Assembly: GCA_037178625.1 (NCBI GenBank)
Contig: CM074129.1
Span: 1,674,001 to 1,738,000, forward strand
Origin: Skeletonema tropicum
Taxonomy: Eukaryota; Bacillariophyta; Thalassiosirophyceae; Thalassiosirales; Thalassiosiraceae
Reading direction: 5' to 3'
DNA: 64,000 bases
The translations under genes were made by a program, and so were the position numbers. Below the pieces are notes generated by a model. It was given only the letters and a program-made list of their open reading frames with translations. It did not search any database and was not told the DNA's origin. This document shows positions 19,876 to 30,616 of the stretch, one piece after another (position 1 is the stretch's first letter; each line of letters opens with the position of its first letter).

Positions 19876-20241
19876 ATGACCGGACGATCTGTAAAGTTTG
19901 CAACACAGACGCAAGTTGCCACCTACAACGTAGAGGTTGACCGTCGTAGTTTACTTTGGTACGAGTCTGACGATCTCAAGCAATTCAAGGAAGATAGAAT
20001 CGAAGATGTCATCAGTATCATTAATAAAGAGAATTCTGACAATGATGTATGTTGGTGGGGTCTAGAACGTTTCATTGTTCCTTCAGTGAGATGTAAGACG
20101 AAGCTAGCGAGAGAACGAGTCAAGCAAGTGGTTCTCTGGAAGCAAGATGGAGCTTGTTCAGACAGGATACTCAAGGAAGCATCAGAATGGGCAGCTGCAA
20201 CTGCACAAAAGAAAGCGACGTACTATTCGTCGCACCTTTGA
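19876..20241 (+). CDS. Small unknown protein, paralogue 1 of a tandem pair
   Basis: The 121-residue product reads MTGRSVKFATQTQVATYNVE and then a core with LLWYESDDLKQFKEDRIEDV, CWWGLERFIVPS and a C-terminal ASEWAAATAQKKATYYSSHL. The core is repeated in the gene at 21206–21772, so it is a real protein family. No signal peptide, membrane segment or known domain is seen. The pattern W-Y-x-x-x-D-L-x-x-F-K followed by G-L-E-R looks like a small all-helical fold that I have the impression recurs in diatom proteomes, but I cannot name it. The ATG is the first in a good context. Confidence 0.65.
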   Translation: MTGRSVKFATQTQVATYNVEVDRRSLLWYESDDLKQFKEDRIEDVISIINKENSDNDVCWWGLERFIVPSVRCKTKLARERVKQVVLWKQDGACSDRILKEASEWAAATAQKKATYYSSHL

Positions 20242-21205
20242 TGGTATTTGTGCAATGTAACAATAGTGTATATAATGAATAAGTATTGATAATTAAATTC
20301 AAACACATTGAAATCCAGTGAAATAGAAGACGACATGGATGTGAGACATCTGCCATGGTCAATGGATGATAGAACATATGAAGACGTATGGCGTCTGGAG
20401 AGATCTATTTCTCACTACTTATGAAATGGTCACGTCGGTAGCTCGCGATATTCAATGTTTTTGACCCATCTGTTCTGGAGTCTACATTTCGGTGACAGCA
20501 CGACGCCTTCTGCGCGATCTCACGATTGGTTGGACGTATCTTGAGACATTGGTATGCAAATGCAAATGCTGTCTAGCGTGTTTCGGAATCTTGATCTTGC
20601 GCGACACAGCAGTCAAATGCAGCGATGTTTGAGATGTAACGAAGAGGCTGTATGATCTATGAGAGTGTTGGTAAAAGAAGAATGTACTTTTCAGTTACCG
20701 GTGGCCGATAGAAAATACGCACTATCACTGTTTAAATGAATCTTGATCTTCACCTACTTAGCCTTAGCACTAGCAGCTACCACTGAACAGTAGAAGTAGA
20801 GGCATATTCATGGAACCGTATATTAATTATCAAAACCTTCAAACATGCTTCAAAGCTTCTCAATCTCTTCACTCATTCGCTACGATATTCGTTCTTTTGA
20901 TTGATCATGACTCGGAGTTGACAGGACTGTGACTCGGAGTTGACAGTTGACAAAGAACATGTATATATGTCTAAATTATGATGGTGCTTGGTCGTGGTAG
21001 AAGAAATGAATCCTTTCCCGTGGCTCCTGGGCCGACTGAAGATTTCTCTAGCATCAGAAAAAGTGTTGCGAACGCTTCCAAAAGCAAGAAGCGGTGCTCT
21101 GTTCATTCGTGGGACGGCCGAATTTGGCCGTGCACGGCTGGCCAAGACCAACAGCAGCGCACGCATAACTTGTCTCTCTTTGCTTAACTCCACAAAAAAA
21201 TAATA
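20242..21205. other. About 960 bases between tandem paralogues, no gene seen
   Basis: Only short shadow frames occur. A direct repeat of GTGACTCGGAGTTGACAG-like sequence is present near 20908–20950. The right part is presumably the promoter of the second paralogue. Confidence 0.45.
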
Positions 21206-21772
21206 ATGTTCATGTTCTTCCGCAAGTCAAAAGCAAATGCAAATGCCAAAATTTTCAACCTCAGCCATGGTGAGGATATGTCTGCAGATGCAAGGAACAG
21301 CCAAATCCATCAGACATCTGCGTTGAAATGGAAAGAGAATGATCGTGGTCGTGGTGCGAAGGCGAAGGAATTGACCATGAACGAACTCAATAGCAATAGC
21401 CGAGCTGTTAACTTTTCCATATCACGTACGTGCGTCATATACTTCGACGCAGAGATCTCCCATCAAAGTTTGGTTTGGTACAAGTCTGCCGATCTAAAGC
21501 AGTTTAAAGAAGATAGAATAAAAGACGCATCCAAAATTAAGAATAAAGAAAGGACTGAGACTGAGAATGAAGAGAATATTTGTTGGTGGGGTTTAGAACG
21601 TCTTATTGTTCCTTCTGTGGAATCAAAGACAAGGCGAGTGAGAAAACAAGTAAAACAAGTGGTTCTTTGCAAGCAAGATAAAGCTCATCAAGACAGACAA
21701 CTCAAGGAAGCATCAGAGTGGGCAGCTGCAGCTGCACAAGAGAAAGCGACGTATTATTCCTCTCATCTCTAA
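21206..21772 (+). CDS. Small unknown protein, paralogue 2 of a tandem pair
   Basis: This 188-residue product shares its C-terminal ~110 residues with the gene at 19876–20241 (SLVWYKSADLKQFKEDRIKD, CWWGLERLIVPSVE, ASEWAAAAAQEKATYYSSHL). It has about 75 additional N-terminal residues starting MFMFFRKSKANANAKIFN, which are polar and probably disordered. An alternative start at M57 (MNELNSNSRAV) would give a protein like paralogue 1. The pair is in the same orientation and arose by tandem duplication; the acidic insert after the core (KERTETENEEN) is specific to this copy. Function is unknown. Confidence 0.65.
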   Translation: MFMFFRKSKANANAKIFNLSHGEDMSADARNSQIHQTSALKWKENDRGRGAKAKELTMNELNSNSRAVNFSISRTCVIYFDAEISHQSLVWYKSADLKQFKEDRIKDASKIKNKERTETENEENICWWGLERLIVPSVESKTRRVRKQVKQVVLCKQDKAHQDRQLKEASEWAAAAAQEKATYYSSHL

Positions 21773-22249
21773 GTTCAATGGTCTACGTCTACGTGCTATC
21801 GTAGATGATAATAATAGTGTAAATTATGATTCAGTATTCAAACTCCCACAAAGATCTTGTCCAAGAAATGCTAAAACTTGCTCCAAAAGAGATCGCATCA
21901 CCACATTACTCTGAGAAATACCAAGCTAACAACAGCTGTAGCGGAATATGACGCGATAGTCATGCGCATTATTGCGGCAGATATATGTTGTCATTCCAAA
22001 CATTCGCAGTTAGATCCAATATTGATATTGTAGTTGCTGATGTTGACTCCACCCGAACTTCAGATGCGGCACTGTCGGGAGTATTGATTGCTGCTTCAAG
22101 CTGTAGACAGCCTTTCATCCCTAAACTCGTCTATATACAATGGAAGAAACGACGTCTCCTCTTGGACTACATATACATACTTGACTTCGCAATTCAGAGA
22201 AAAGGACTCCAACGCCGTCCCGAATCTACCTGCAACTACCAAAACGACT

Positions 22250-22744
22250 CTAGAAGACAGATAGATGCGAGACTGCAGAAAGTTGGGAGCCATACGTTGT
22301 GGAAGCCAATTGTTGGTGAATATGTTCACAGAAACCCATCACAATGCTGCAATCAAACACCTCTCTATCATCATCTTCAGTGAGGATAATACTTGCACCC
22401 ATGCTGATGAGTGCCTTGCGTATCCACTCTAAGCTGTCCTTATGATTCCATACCCATACTTCTGGGTACAGGTTATATCAGTTGTCTCTATTGCGTCCAA
22501 ACAAGCTGTTCCAGCGACACTTGCTTTGGTGGTGTTTCCAACACTATACCTCGACGAATTTGTGACAATCGTGATCGGAGTCGACCTCATTCGGGTTCCA
22601 TCCATGCGTGCACGCGGTGATACCACTGGACCTATTATGTGGGCGAATCCTTAGCTGCTTGCGCAATTGAAACAATGGTCCTCGTTTCTTCTCTTTCGCT
22701 TGGGCCTTCCTTGCCTGACCTTGCAGCTTCTTTCTTGATACCAT
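22250..22744 (-). pseudogene. Fragment of a diatom-type basic-start protein gene
   Basis: On the minus strand, ATG at 22744 opens MVSRKKLQGQARKAQAKEKK, then CTHGWNPNEVDSDHDCHKF before a stop near 22546. A shifted frame continues with ADSLEWIRKALISMGASI-like sequence and ends at a TAG at 22250. The start and the C-x-H-G/H-D-C-x-K-F pattern resemble a large family of diatom proteins with a basic N terminus that I recall only loosely. The stop and frame change suggest a dead fragment, although an unrecognised intron cannot be excluded. Confidence 0.35.
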
Positions 22745-23223
22745 TGTGGATATGTATCTAGATGAAAATGTGAGTCTGAGATTTCTGTCAGTACAGTGCT
22801 GTTGTGTGTTCTATTTCACCTCTCTAGATAGATATTCAACGTCGAGTGATCTGATGATGTTTTTCTTTTGTATTTGTATCGAATCATCTTGATTCCATGA
22901 CGAACCTGATTTAGGAGGTGACGCCTTCAAATCAAGACCTCATGCCCCGTTCCTGCAGGCAAGGTGTTTTTGAGGCAATTTGAAAAAATTTGAATTAAAA
23001 TTTCGTAGTGTAGTATTAGTATTATCATTTTTGAGATTTTTGAAACTTACTACAGAGTTACTTATTATTCATCTTCGTCCAGTAAATTATTCGTGGAAGT
23101 GGAAGGCTTCACCAGTATGTTCAGTGGATCACAGGAAGCAACAAGCTAGGAGGAAACGATAGGATACAGGACAAGCGTATGTGTGGGGCTTTAGGTTATT
23201 TCTGTGCTACGGTAAACTACGTG
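22745..23223. other. About 480 bases with no gene seen
   Basis: AT-rich sequence with no recognisable domain. No repeat or RNA gene was identified. Confidence 0.4.
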
Positions 23224-23616
23224 TCACTGGTATTTTGAATTCTGGCCCGTTTGTGCCGGGTGAAAAAGAAAAGCATCTGTGAATGGCTGAGAAGACTCTT
23301 GAGTCGACTGAGAGCTACTTCTTTGTGAAGTAGATCTGCCACCTGTACTGTACAATAAATATGAAATTTGGTCATCATTAAGTGACGACGCTGTTATCGG
23401 GCCATTGTTGCTCTCATAGAGTGCTTGAATGGCAGCTAGTCCTGCTGAGCCGTTTGCCTTACAAACCGTTCTCCCGAATATTTGTGTGTAGTGGGTGCTT
23501 GGGTCTGGGCTTTTGTAGGATCCCCCATAGTGATAGTTTCGTTGTTTCGATTTCCAAATTGAATCAGCTTTACGTACAAGTGGATCAAATTTCAGTGTAA
23601 TTTTTACACTGGGCAC
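23224..23616 (-). CDS. Doubtful ORF flanking the recombinase element
   Basis: The frame encodes 130 residues with a basic start (KFDPLVRKADSIWKSKQRNY) and a Ser/Gln-rich tail. Its first codons lie inside the left inverted repeat at 23591–23613, so the beginning is probably not original. It may be an exon of a host gene broken by the insertion at 23591–25421, or chance. No family is recognised. Confidence 0.25.
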   Translation of the reverse strand: MPSVKITLKFDPLVRKADSIWKSKQRNYHYGGSYKSPDPSTHYTQIFGRTVCKANGSAGLAAIQALYESNNGPITASSLNDDQISYLLYSTGGRSTSQRSSSQSTQESSQPFTDAFLFHPAQTGQNSKYQ

Positions 23617-25421
23617 AAAAAGCCCTGTCTACGGGGTACAAGCTGCCTCCCCTGTGCCCGCTGGTGCCCCGACGACAGCACACCTCAATACCGCACTACA
23701 TGCATCATGCAATGCAACTACTCAAACGAAGAGGTTGAAAGTAATAATATACATTTAATGTAGACCTACAACACAAGATTATTCTCCTCTGTCTGCTGTT
23801 GTTTTCGTTTTTCAATCTGTAACTTGTTCCTTGGGTTACGAATGCGTTTGCAGTTGTCATCCTACCGCACACGGTGGTCCAAGCGAGCTCTCCCGTGCGA
23901 TTTGATTTGCAGAAGTTTGAATAAACTCTTTCGTCTCAACGTCGAGGCACGCAGCTCTCCTCCCCACGTTCAAATCACCTGCATCCTGACGAAAGAGATA
24001 TGTCTCCTTCACCTTAACACCTCAAACTTCCAACCTGCTCGTAGGCACAAGGCGACAATCGGTGGGCCAATAGTACTTGCATTGGCTACCATGCTTCCGA
24101 CGCCTTTTCGGGCAGAGTGAGTTCCAAGTTCTTGCCAGTCGATCCCCATGGAAAACAAATCATCCTTGAGATAACTGAAGAGATCAAGCATGCTTCGTGC
24201 CGGTAAACAATGGCTTCCCCTGTTGAAGAACCTCCGGGAACGTGAAGATGTACCGTGCAAACGCTAGCACTAGACAGAGATGAAGCTTTTCTGGATTGGC
24301 AAAACAATGCCATGGACCGTGCAAGTCACCATGCTGCTTGCCCTTCTCCTTCCCGAATTTAATCTTCAAGTATTCATTCTCAAAATCGATGTGTATCATT
24401 TGCGCATTCATGCAGTTTTTACTCCTATTCATCAGATTCCAGTCTAAAAGAAACACAAGGTGACTAAAAATATCACGTTTTGTCCACTTCGAAATAAATG
24501 CTCCGCAATCAGCTCGAATGCTTCAGGCTTCAACACAGCTTTGCCCTTCGTAAGCTTGAGACCAAGGTGTTGCTTGGCGGCGGTGACGTGGCGAGTAATT
24601 CCTTTGATGTAGGTCCCAAGCTCTTGCGCAAAAGGCATCTCCACTCTCGCTACTTTGTAGACCCAGGCAACCGCACTGCGTATGCCATTATATTGGTCAA
24701 TTGATTGGAAGACTTTAAGTCGAACTCTACCATCTTCGACTACCATGTCGGAGGTGATTTCATCTTCGATTTTCATTTCTTTCATGTATTTTTTAGCACA
24801 TGAACGTTCAACCTCAACAATATTATACTTGGAGGCCATGTACTCCACAACTGTATCATAATCAAGAGAGTTGTCTCCATCAATCTTAATGAAACTGTTG
24901 TGGTGCTGCCCATCATGCAATGGTACGATAGCGTTGGCAGCATGGACGATAAATTTCTCAGCGCCGTCCTCTTCTTATTCTTCTCTGCCTTATCTTTATT
25001 ATCGGCATCGGTCTTATTTTCCAGGTGCTGATCGGTCAATTTTTCTTTGTGATTATCGAAGAGATCAACACCAAATCGAATGAGATGGCCGAGGTAAATT
25101 TTCATGCTACCGACGGCAACAAAACTAAACTCTTTTCGACAAGATTTTTGGATGCCCTTGCAGCGGCTGCAGGAGCGCTACGGGAGGCTTTCGGGCGCGA
25201 TTGTTTTGCCGACGCTCTCTTCTTTCTAGGGCGGCTGCCCTCGGAGACTTCTGTTTCGCCATTGTTGTCAGTGTGATGGATGATATGAGTTAGTGGTACT
25301 TTAAGGGTGGTGTCATGGATTTTAGGATCTTTTTTGCGAAGCGGCGGGCCTGCTGCTCTCGTGGCTTCTCATGGGCAGTCCAGTGGCCGTCCGGTCCTCC
25401 CAGTGTGAAAGTTACACTGAA
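23591..25421. mobile_element. Candidate element bounded by 23-bp inverted repeats, containing a recombinase pseudogene
   Basis: TTCAGTGTAATTTTTACACT plus GGG at 23591–23613 matches the complement of 25399–25421 at 21 of 23 positions. Each end is itself a near palindrome (CAGTGTAA…TTACACTG). The 1.83-kb interval encloses the tyrosine-recombinase pseudogene. Classical Cryptons lack terminal inverted repeats, so either this is an unusual element or the palindromes have another origin. No clear target duplication is seen. Confidence 0.45.
23857..25262 (-). pseudogene. Broken Crypton-like tyrosine recombinase
   Basis: Read on the minus strand, the pieces in order are: a basic start from ATG 25262; a helical N-terminal region (IDQYNGIRSAVAWVYKVARV, GITRHVTAAKQHLGL); the first catalytic Arg region (FLLDWNLMNRSKN) near 24430; HSARKG, the catalytic H-x-x-R segment, near 24150; RAGW near 24035; and, in a shifted frame, the Tyr region VKETYLFRQDAGDLNVGRRA near 23960–24010. 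The order R…HxxRKG…RAGW…Y is that of the tyrosine recombinases in Cryptons and related eukaryotic elements, which cut and rejoin DNA through the Tyr. At least three frameshifts (near 25150, 24450 and 24012) show inactivity. The catalytic residues are nevertheless still readable, which suggests recent decay (inference). Confidence 0.75.
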
Positions 25422-25505
25422 AAGTGAGGTAGAAATCATGTAATTTCCCTTGCCGCATTTTGCCGCGCAACACAGCGAACACAGCCAGAGATATCGTCCT
25501 GACAT

Positions 25506-26196
25506 AGTTCACGTAGTATATGACGTATCTTTGTATCTATGAGGCGTACTACTTGTGGCCGATGTTGCATGTCGATGAGATAGATGATGATGTGATGGTA
25601 TTCGACTGTTTCCTATATAGGAATTCGTCGAGCCCCCAAAAATCTGAGAGTGACTGACTGCAAATTTGGAGAGCTTTGTGGACACACAAAACTCGTCAAA
25701 TTTGCAACTACAAATGTATTACAAATTTATTACAAATTTGTTACAAATTAAGCTTGGACACTCTACTTAGGAGACGGGACAACAGGGCACATAAAAGAAT
25801 GGACACCATCTTATTATTTAGACAGAGACTGTGTAGATGGGAACACTCCTTCAATGAGATTGGGTATGAGCTCAAAAATAGCTGCAGATCCCGTTTTCGT
25901 CCCGTTTTCCTAAAGCGTGACTTGCGAGTGCCGGAAAGACCAAATTAAGACCAAATTAAGACAAATTGGGCAAGCCTCATTGAAAATGACTGTTGAAGTG
26001 ACACAAAGTGACTATAAAAATAATGAATAATGACTGACCGACCGTGAAAGAAAAGAGTCTCGTGACAAAAAAAAAGCGAGCTGAGGTGAGCCCTCACTCC
26101 TTCTCCTTCAAAACGATCTCATAAAAAGAAGACTTGGACCAACATTACGAGCTGGCTTCCAGAATAATATCTTACTACTTCTCTAGCATCATCGTC
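25506..26196. other. About 690 bases upstream of the protease gene
   Basis: No gene is seen. A short array of the type ACAAATTTATTACAAATTTG occurs at 25700–25750, and GACCAAATTAAGACCAAATTAA near 25940 is a direct repeat. The right end is the promoter and 5' leader of the protease gene. Confidence 0.45.
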
Positions 26197-29100
26197 ATGA
26201 AGCTACACTTCAATCAACTCCTCTTCCTCCTCTCGGCGGCCGCCAAGTCGTCCCTCTTCGCTGATGCTCGGTACACAACATTCTGTGAATCGACGCATCC
26301 GTACACCTACAATTCTGGAGACACAAAAACCGCTACCACCGTCATCTCGATTGACCAAGCGCCATGGATCCAACTCGATCTATCGGGCTCTGAGCTCGCC
26401 GCTGGGGCGACAATCACAATCGTAGGCGACACTGCCACACAAGTCATCACTGCCAACGATCTCTCCTCAAATGCCTTCTCAGCCGTCTTTGATGGCAGCT
26501 CGGTCAGCGTCGAGCTATCCTCTTCAGGAAGCGTCCGCGGTGGTGGCGACACTTCAAGAGTGGAGGTATCCAATGTCAACGTGGGTCTCTGCAAGGATGA
26601 ACTTATCGGTGAGTCTATCTGTGGAACCACTGATGACCGCGTTCCTTCAACTGATTACCGCATGGGCAGATACAATGGAGGATGCACTGCCTGGCTGATT
26701 AGCGAGGACGCGTTTATCACGGCCGGGCACTGTGGAACTCCAACATCAAGCACTCGTATCCACTTCGTCTTTGGTACCGGAAGTGCAGCCCCTGAAGACC
26801 AATACGCAGTTGACGTCTCTACATACCAAGGTGTGAATGGAGGCGTCGGGAACGATTGGGGGGCTGGTCGATTCCTACCCAACTCAATCACTCAAAAGCT
26901 CCCCGGAGTTAGACAGAGTGAGAAATGTGGAACACCCGGATGTGGCTGGTTCAACCTTGGTACTGTCCCATCGACAACATCGGGAAACAACATTAGGATC
27001 ACCGGTTACGGTGTTGCAGATGTTGCCAGCCAGTCGCAAAAGACTCACGTTGGTGCATTAACAACTATCGGATCGTCTTATCTTCGATATGTTCCAGACA
27101 CCACTGTAAGTAGTATGGGAATTGCTGCACCATTCTTTTGTTTCTTTCTTCCTCATAAACGTCAAAATTACTAACACTCATTCTCTTCTCCACCATGTAT
27201 ATCATGCAGGGAGGAAATTCCGGATCCCCTGTGATTCACGAGGAGACAGGACTTGCGATTGGAGTCCACACCCATGGAGGATGCTCTGCAACTGGGGGCA
27301 GCAACCAGGGAACTCGAATTGATAGGCAAGAGTTCGCGGATCATGTCCAATTTCTTCTCGGTGAGGATTGTGAACAGGATTCTGAATGTGATGACGGCGT
27401 ATTTTGTAACGGTGTTGAAACTTGCGTTGCTGGAAAGTGTAGGCGTGGTCCTGCAGTATCTTGTGACGATGGACTTGCCTGTACAATTGACACCTGTAAT
27501 GAAATTACTGATACGTGCGACAATGTACAAAAGACATGCGATGAACCAGGCCAAAGTGGGCTATGCATTGAACCTACAGGGGTATGTGAATTGAGTCCTT
27601 GTCCAGGCTCTCAAACACGAATTGAGGTAGATCTAGTCACTGACAACTATCCGTCGGAAACGACTTGGACGGTCACTGATAAATGCGGATCTGCTGGCGT
27701 GATTATGTCCGGTGGTTCATACAGTGCCGCTAACACGCCACACTCAAAAAATGTCTGCGCTGATGAAGGACAATATGACTTCACAATCAATGTAAGTGAA
27801 GATTTTTCTGTGTTGTTTTCCGTGCCCTTTCATTAAACTTTAACTAACTTGTGGCTGTGTACACTACACTACAGGACTCTTGGGGAGACGGCATTTGCTG
27901 CGGTTATGGCTCAGGAGGTTACAGTGTCAAGTACGGTGGTTCGGTGGTAGCAGAAGGGGGCTCATTTGGGAGTACTGAAACGAAACCATTTGGATCTTCA
28001 TGTCCAAGTGACCCCACACCTCCTCCTACTCCTCCGCCTATCACCCCTCCTCCGACTACAGGAAGCACCCCTCCTCCAACTGCACCACCAACGAATCCTC
28101 CGACAGCACCACCAACAAACCCTCCCACAGCACCACCAACTAATCCTCCCACAGCGCCACCAACTGCTCCACCAACAAACCCTCCGACAGCTCCAGTAAG
28201 TAGTCATGAAGTATCAAACAGATCTTTTGTTTGAATAGCAATGATTCGTTTTCTAACCGACTCTTTTGTTTGATCTTTCACACATATTTTGTTGCAGCCT
28301 ACCACTCCACCAACTCCCAATCCAACAGTGCCCGTAACTCCTCCTCCTACAAGTGGAGACGATGCAGTCGCACAGGACGCAGTTTATGATTCGGCATATG
28401 GGGTTCCTAGGTGTGCCAATGCGGGTTCCTCGTGCGATTCGCTAGCTCTTCTCGATGGTAAAGGAAGTATGACCAATGGCCCAGAAACCAACGCTTCGAA
28501 TACCAACAAGTTTGGACAAGCATGTAATGACGGTAACAGCGGATCTTATCATTCCGATGAATCAATCGATCAGATTACTGTTACCGCAGGTGATCTTGAT
28601 GCCGCGGGAAATCCACTTCCTTCTGGTGACTTCATTGTGGAGGGTGGCCGCGCATATGTGACCGTGAAGCTTTGGTGCTGGAGTTCAGGTGCGTCAGACC
28701 ATGCGGATCTCTTCCTCTCGAGTGATGCCTCTAGTCCTGACTGGCAACCCTTGACTACCATCACTTGTCCCGGTGGTGGGGCACAAACAATTAGGCATGC
28801 ATTCGATCTTCCATCAGGCGCCAACCAATCTATTCGCGTCAACTTCCGTTACGGTGGTTCTCCAAGCACTTGCTCCAATGGAAGCTACGACGATCACGAT
28901 GATTTGATCTTTGCTGTGAAGTCAGCGAGTGGAACTCCTCCCCCGACTCCAGCGCCTACACTCCCCCCAACTCCCATTCCGCCTACTGGTGGCCCAAGTG
29001 GACCTCAGACAGCTTCATACGACTCTGGCCTTGGTGCTCCCAAATGTTCTTATGGTTCTTCGTGTGACTCAGTTGGTCTCCTAGATGGCAGAGGAACTAT

Positions 29101-29788
29101 CAGCAATGGCAATGAACTCAATACGCCCAACACCGTGAACACTTGTAATGATGGTAACTATGGATCCTATCATAGTGACGAATCTATCGACAAGATTGTT
29201 GTCACGAGAGCAGATGGTGGCTCGGGCGACTTGACTGAGGGTGACGAAGTGACTATTACTGCTAATGTATGGTGCTGGGATACTGGATCCAGCGACTACA
29301 TTGACTTTTACTATGCAGGTAATGCTGCCAATCCTGTCTGGAATCAGATTGGGGCCCGTCTTCCTTGCCCAGGGGGACAGTCCCAAACTGTGTCAAGAAA
29401 CTTTGTGTTGCCCCAAGGAGGACTCCAAGCTGTGCGTGTGAATTTGATGTATGGTAGTGGTACTCCCGGCACTAATAAGTGCACATCTGGCAGCTATGAT
29501 GACACAGATGACTTGGTGATTTCTGTCAAATCAAATCCAGAAATGCAAGGCGTCAGTGAAAGTGCTTTCCCAAGCAAGCACGATGATGTGCAAGGTGAAA
29601 TTGTCGATGGTTGGAAAGACTCTGAAGCTGATGAGGCGGCGAAGGAGCTTCAGGAGATGAATGCAAGCACCGAGAAACCAAAATTGAAAGGGAAAGATAA
29701 GGGAAAGGGCAAGGGAGAGGGAGGAAGCAAGAAGTCGAAAGGGAAGGAGGAAAAGAAGAAATTGAGGGGTAAAGGTCTTTGGCAGTAA
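26197..29788 (+). CDS. Secreted trypsin/V8-type serine protease with Cys-rich and repeated C-terminal domains
   Basis: Exons are 26197–27105, 27210–27791, 27875–28195 and 28298–29788, giving 1100 residues. All three introns (104, 83 and 102 bp) are phase 0 with GTAAGT donors. MKLHFNQLLFLLSAAAKSSL is a signal peptide. A beta-rich N-terminal domain precedes the protease fold with H178 (ITAGHC), D220 (GNDWGAGRF) and S307 (GGNSGSPV), closest in motif to Glu-specific/V8-like chymotrypsin-fold enzymes. Cys-rich repeats follow (CDDGVFCNGVETC, CDDGLACTIDTC), then a DSWGDGICC domain, a PPTNPPTAP repeat linker, and two copies of a ~150-residue domain (YDSAYGVPRC and YDSGLGAPKC; both contain GSYHSDESID). 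The C terminus is strongly basic (KGKDKGKGKGEGG), odd for a secreted protein; it may bind the wall or polyanions (inference). Confidence 0.85.
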
Positions 29789-30111
29789 GAAGTGAGCTGC
29801 TTCAAGTCTAAGAGATTATTGAAGAGAAATGGTTGAGAGAATTGTTTGTTGGAGCATTAGAATAGAAAAGGTAGATGTGTAAAAGATAAGAGATAACTGC
29901 GATAGATAAAACGACTGTATTTTGGGCTTATTTTTCGTTTCCTTTGCATCTCTATACATCTCTCTTCAGCTGTACTCTTTCATTACTTTGAAAGGAGATG
30001 AAGATCGCATGTTAAAATCATATCCCAATTTCAATTCAAAAATCACGGGCGACCACAACTAACACATCACAAAACAGAACATCGAAAGTAACACAATCTA
30101 TTCGCAAGTGC
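29789..30111. other. Intergenic, no gene seen
   Basis: This gap of about 320 bases is the 3' flank of the protease gene and the 5' flank of the small gene at 30112. It is AT-rich, with nothing else recognisable. Confidence 0.45.
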
Positions 30112-30561
30112 ATGGGAGGACTGGACGAAAACTCGACAATGAGCTTCTCATCGACTTACCCAGAAGACTACGAAAGGCTGGTCAAGCTCATTCCCTCAAG
30201 TGGCAAGTCAGATACTCTTGGTGGCGAAATCATGAGAGCTGTCAAACATTTGTCAGCAGCGCCACAAGGAATTCATGTTCTTGATTCGATCAACTTCCTG
30301 GCCAAGTGTCATTTAATTTCCAAGGACGAAGAAGACCTTTACGCGAAAGTGGCCTGTATCGATGAAAGCATGAGCGAGCCCACAGAAGGAAAGAAGTTGG
30401 CGTTGGAAACACTTACTGATCGTGCCGTCGCATTACTCCTCGCCAATCCCGATTTGGAATACGTCGAGAATGAAGACAATTTTTTCAGGGCTCACAGCAC
30501 TGCAACTCGCAAGAGTGCGAGGAATCTGCGTCTGAAGAGATGTTCTAGTTTTAAGAGATAA
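30112..30561 (+). CDS. Small unknown protein
   Basis: The 149-residue product starts MGGLDENSTMSFSSTYPEDY. It has an alternating helical look (ERLVKLIPSSGKSDTLGGEI, LALETLTDRAVALLLANPDL) and a basic C terminus (RKSARNLRLKRCSSFKR). No signal peptide, membrane segment or known domain is seen. An internal Met at residue 10 is an alternative start. It is convergent with threonine deaminase, whose stop is 55 bases away. Confidence 0.55.
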   Translation: MGGLDENSTMSFSSTYPEDYERLVKLIPSSGKSDTLGGEIMRAVKHLSAAPQGIHVLDSINFLAKCHLISKDEEDLYAKVACIDESMSEPTEGKKLALETLTDRAVALLLANPDLEYVENEDNFFRAHSTATRKSARNLRLKRCSSFKR

Positions 30562-30616
30562 AAATTCTTTCTTTCTATAATACAATGTATTTTAACCGTC
30601 GATTTCGATTGCTAAA

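Noticed and set aside
20873..21193. 106-codon minus-strand frame between the small paralogues
   Set aside because: Low-complexity basic composition and no family; it overlaps the probable promoter of the 21206 gene.
27919..28207. Minus-strand Gly/Val-rich and Trp/Arg-rich frames
   Set aside because: Antisense shadows of the PPTNPPTAP repeat linker of the protease.
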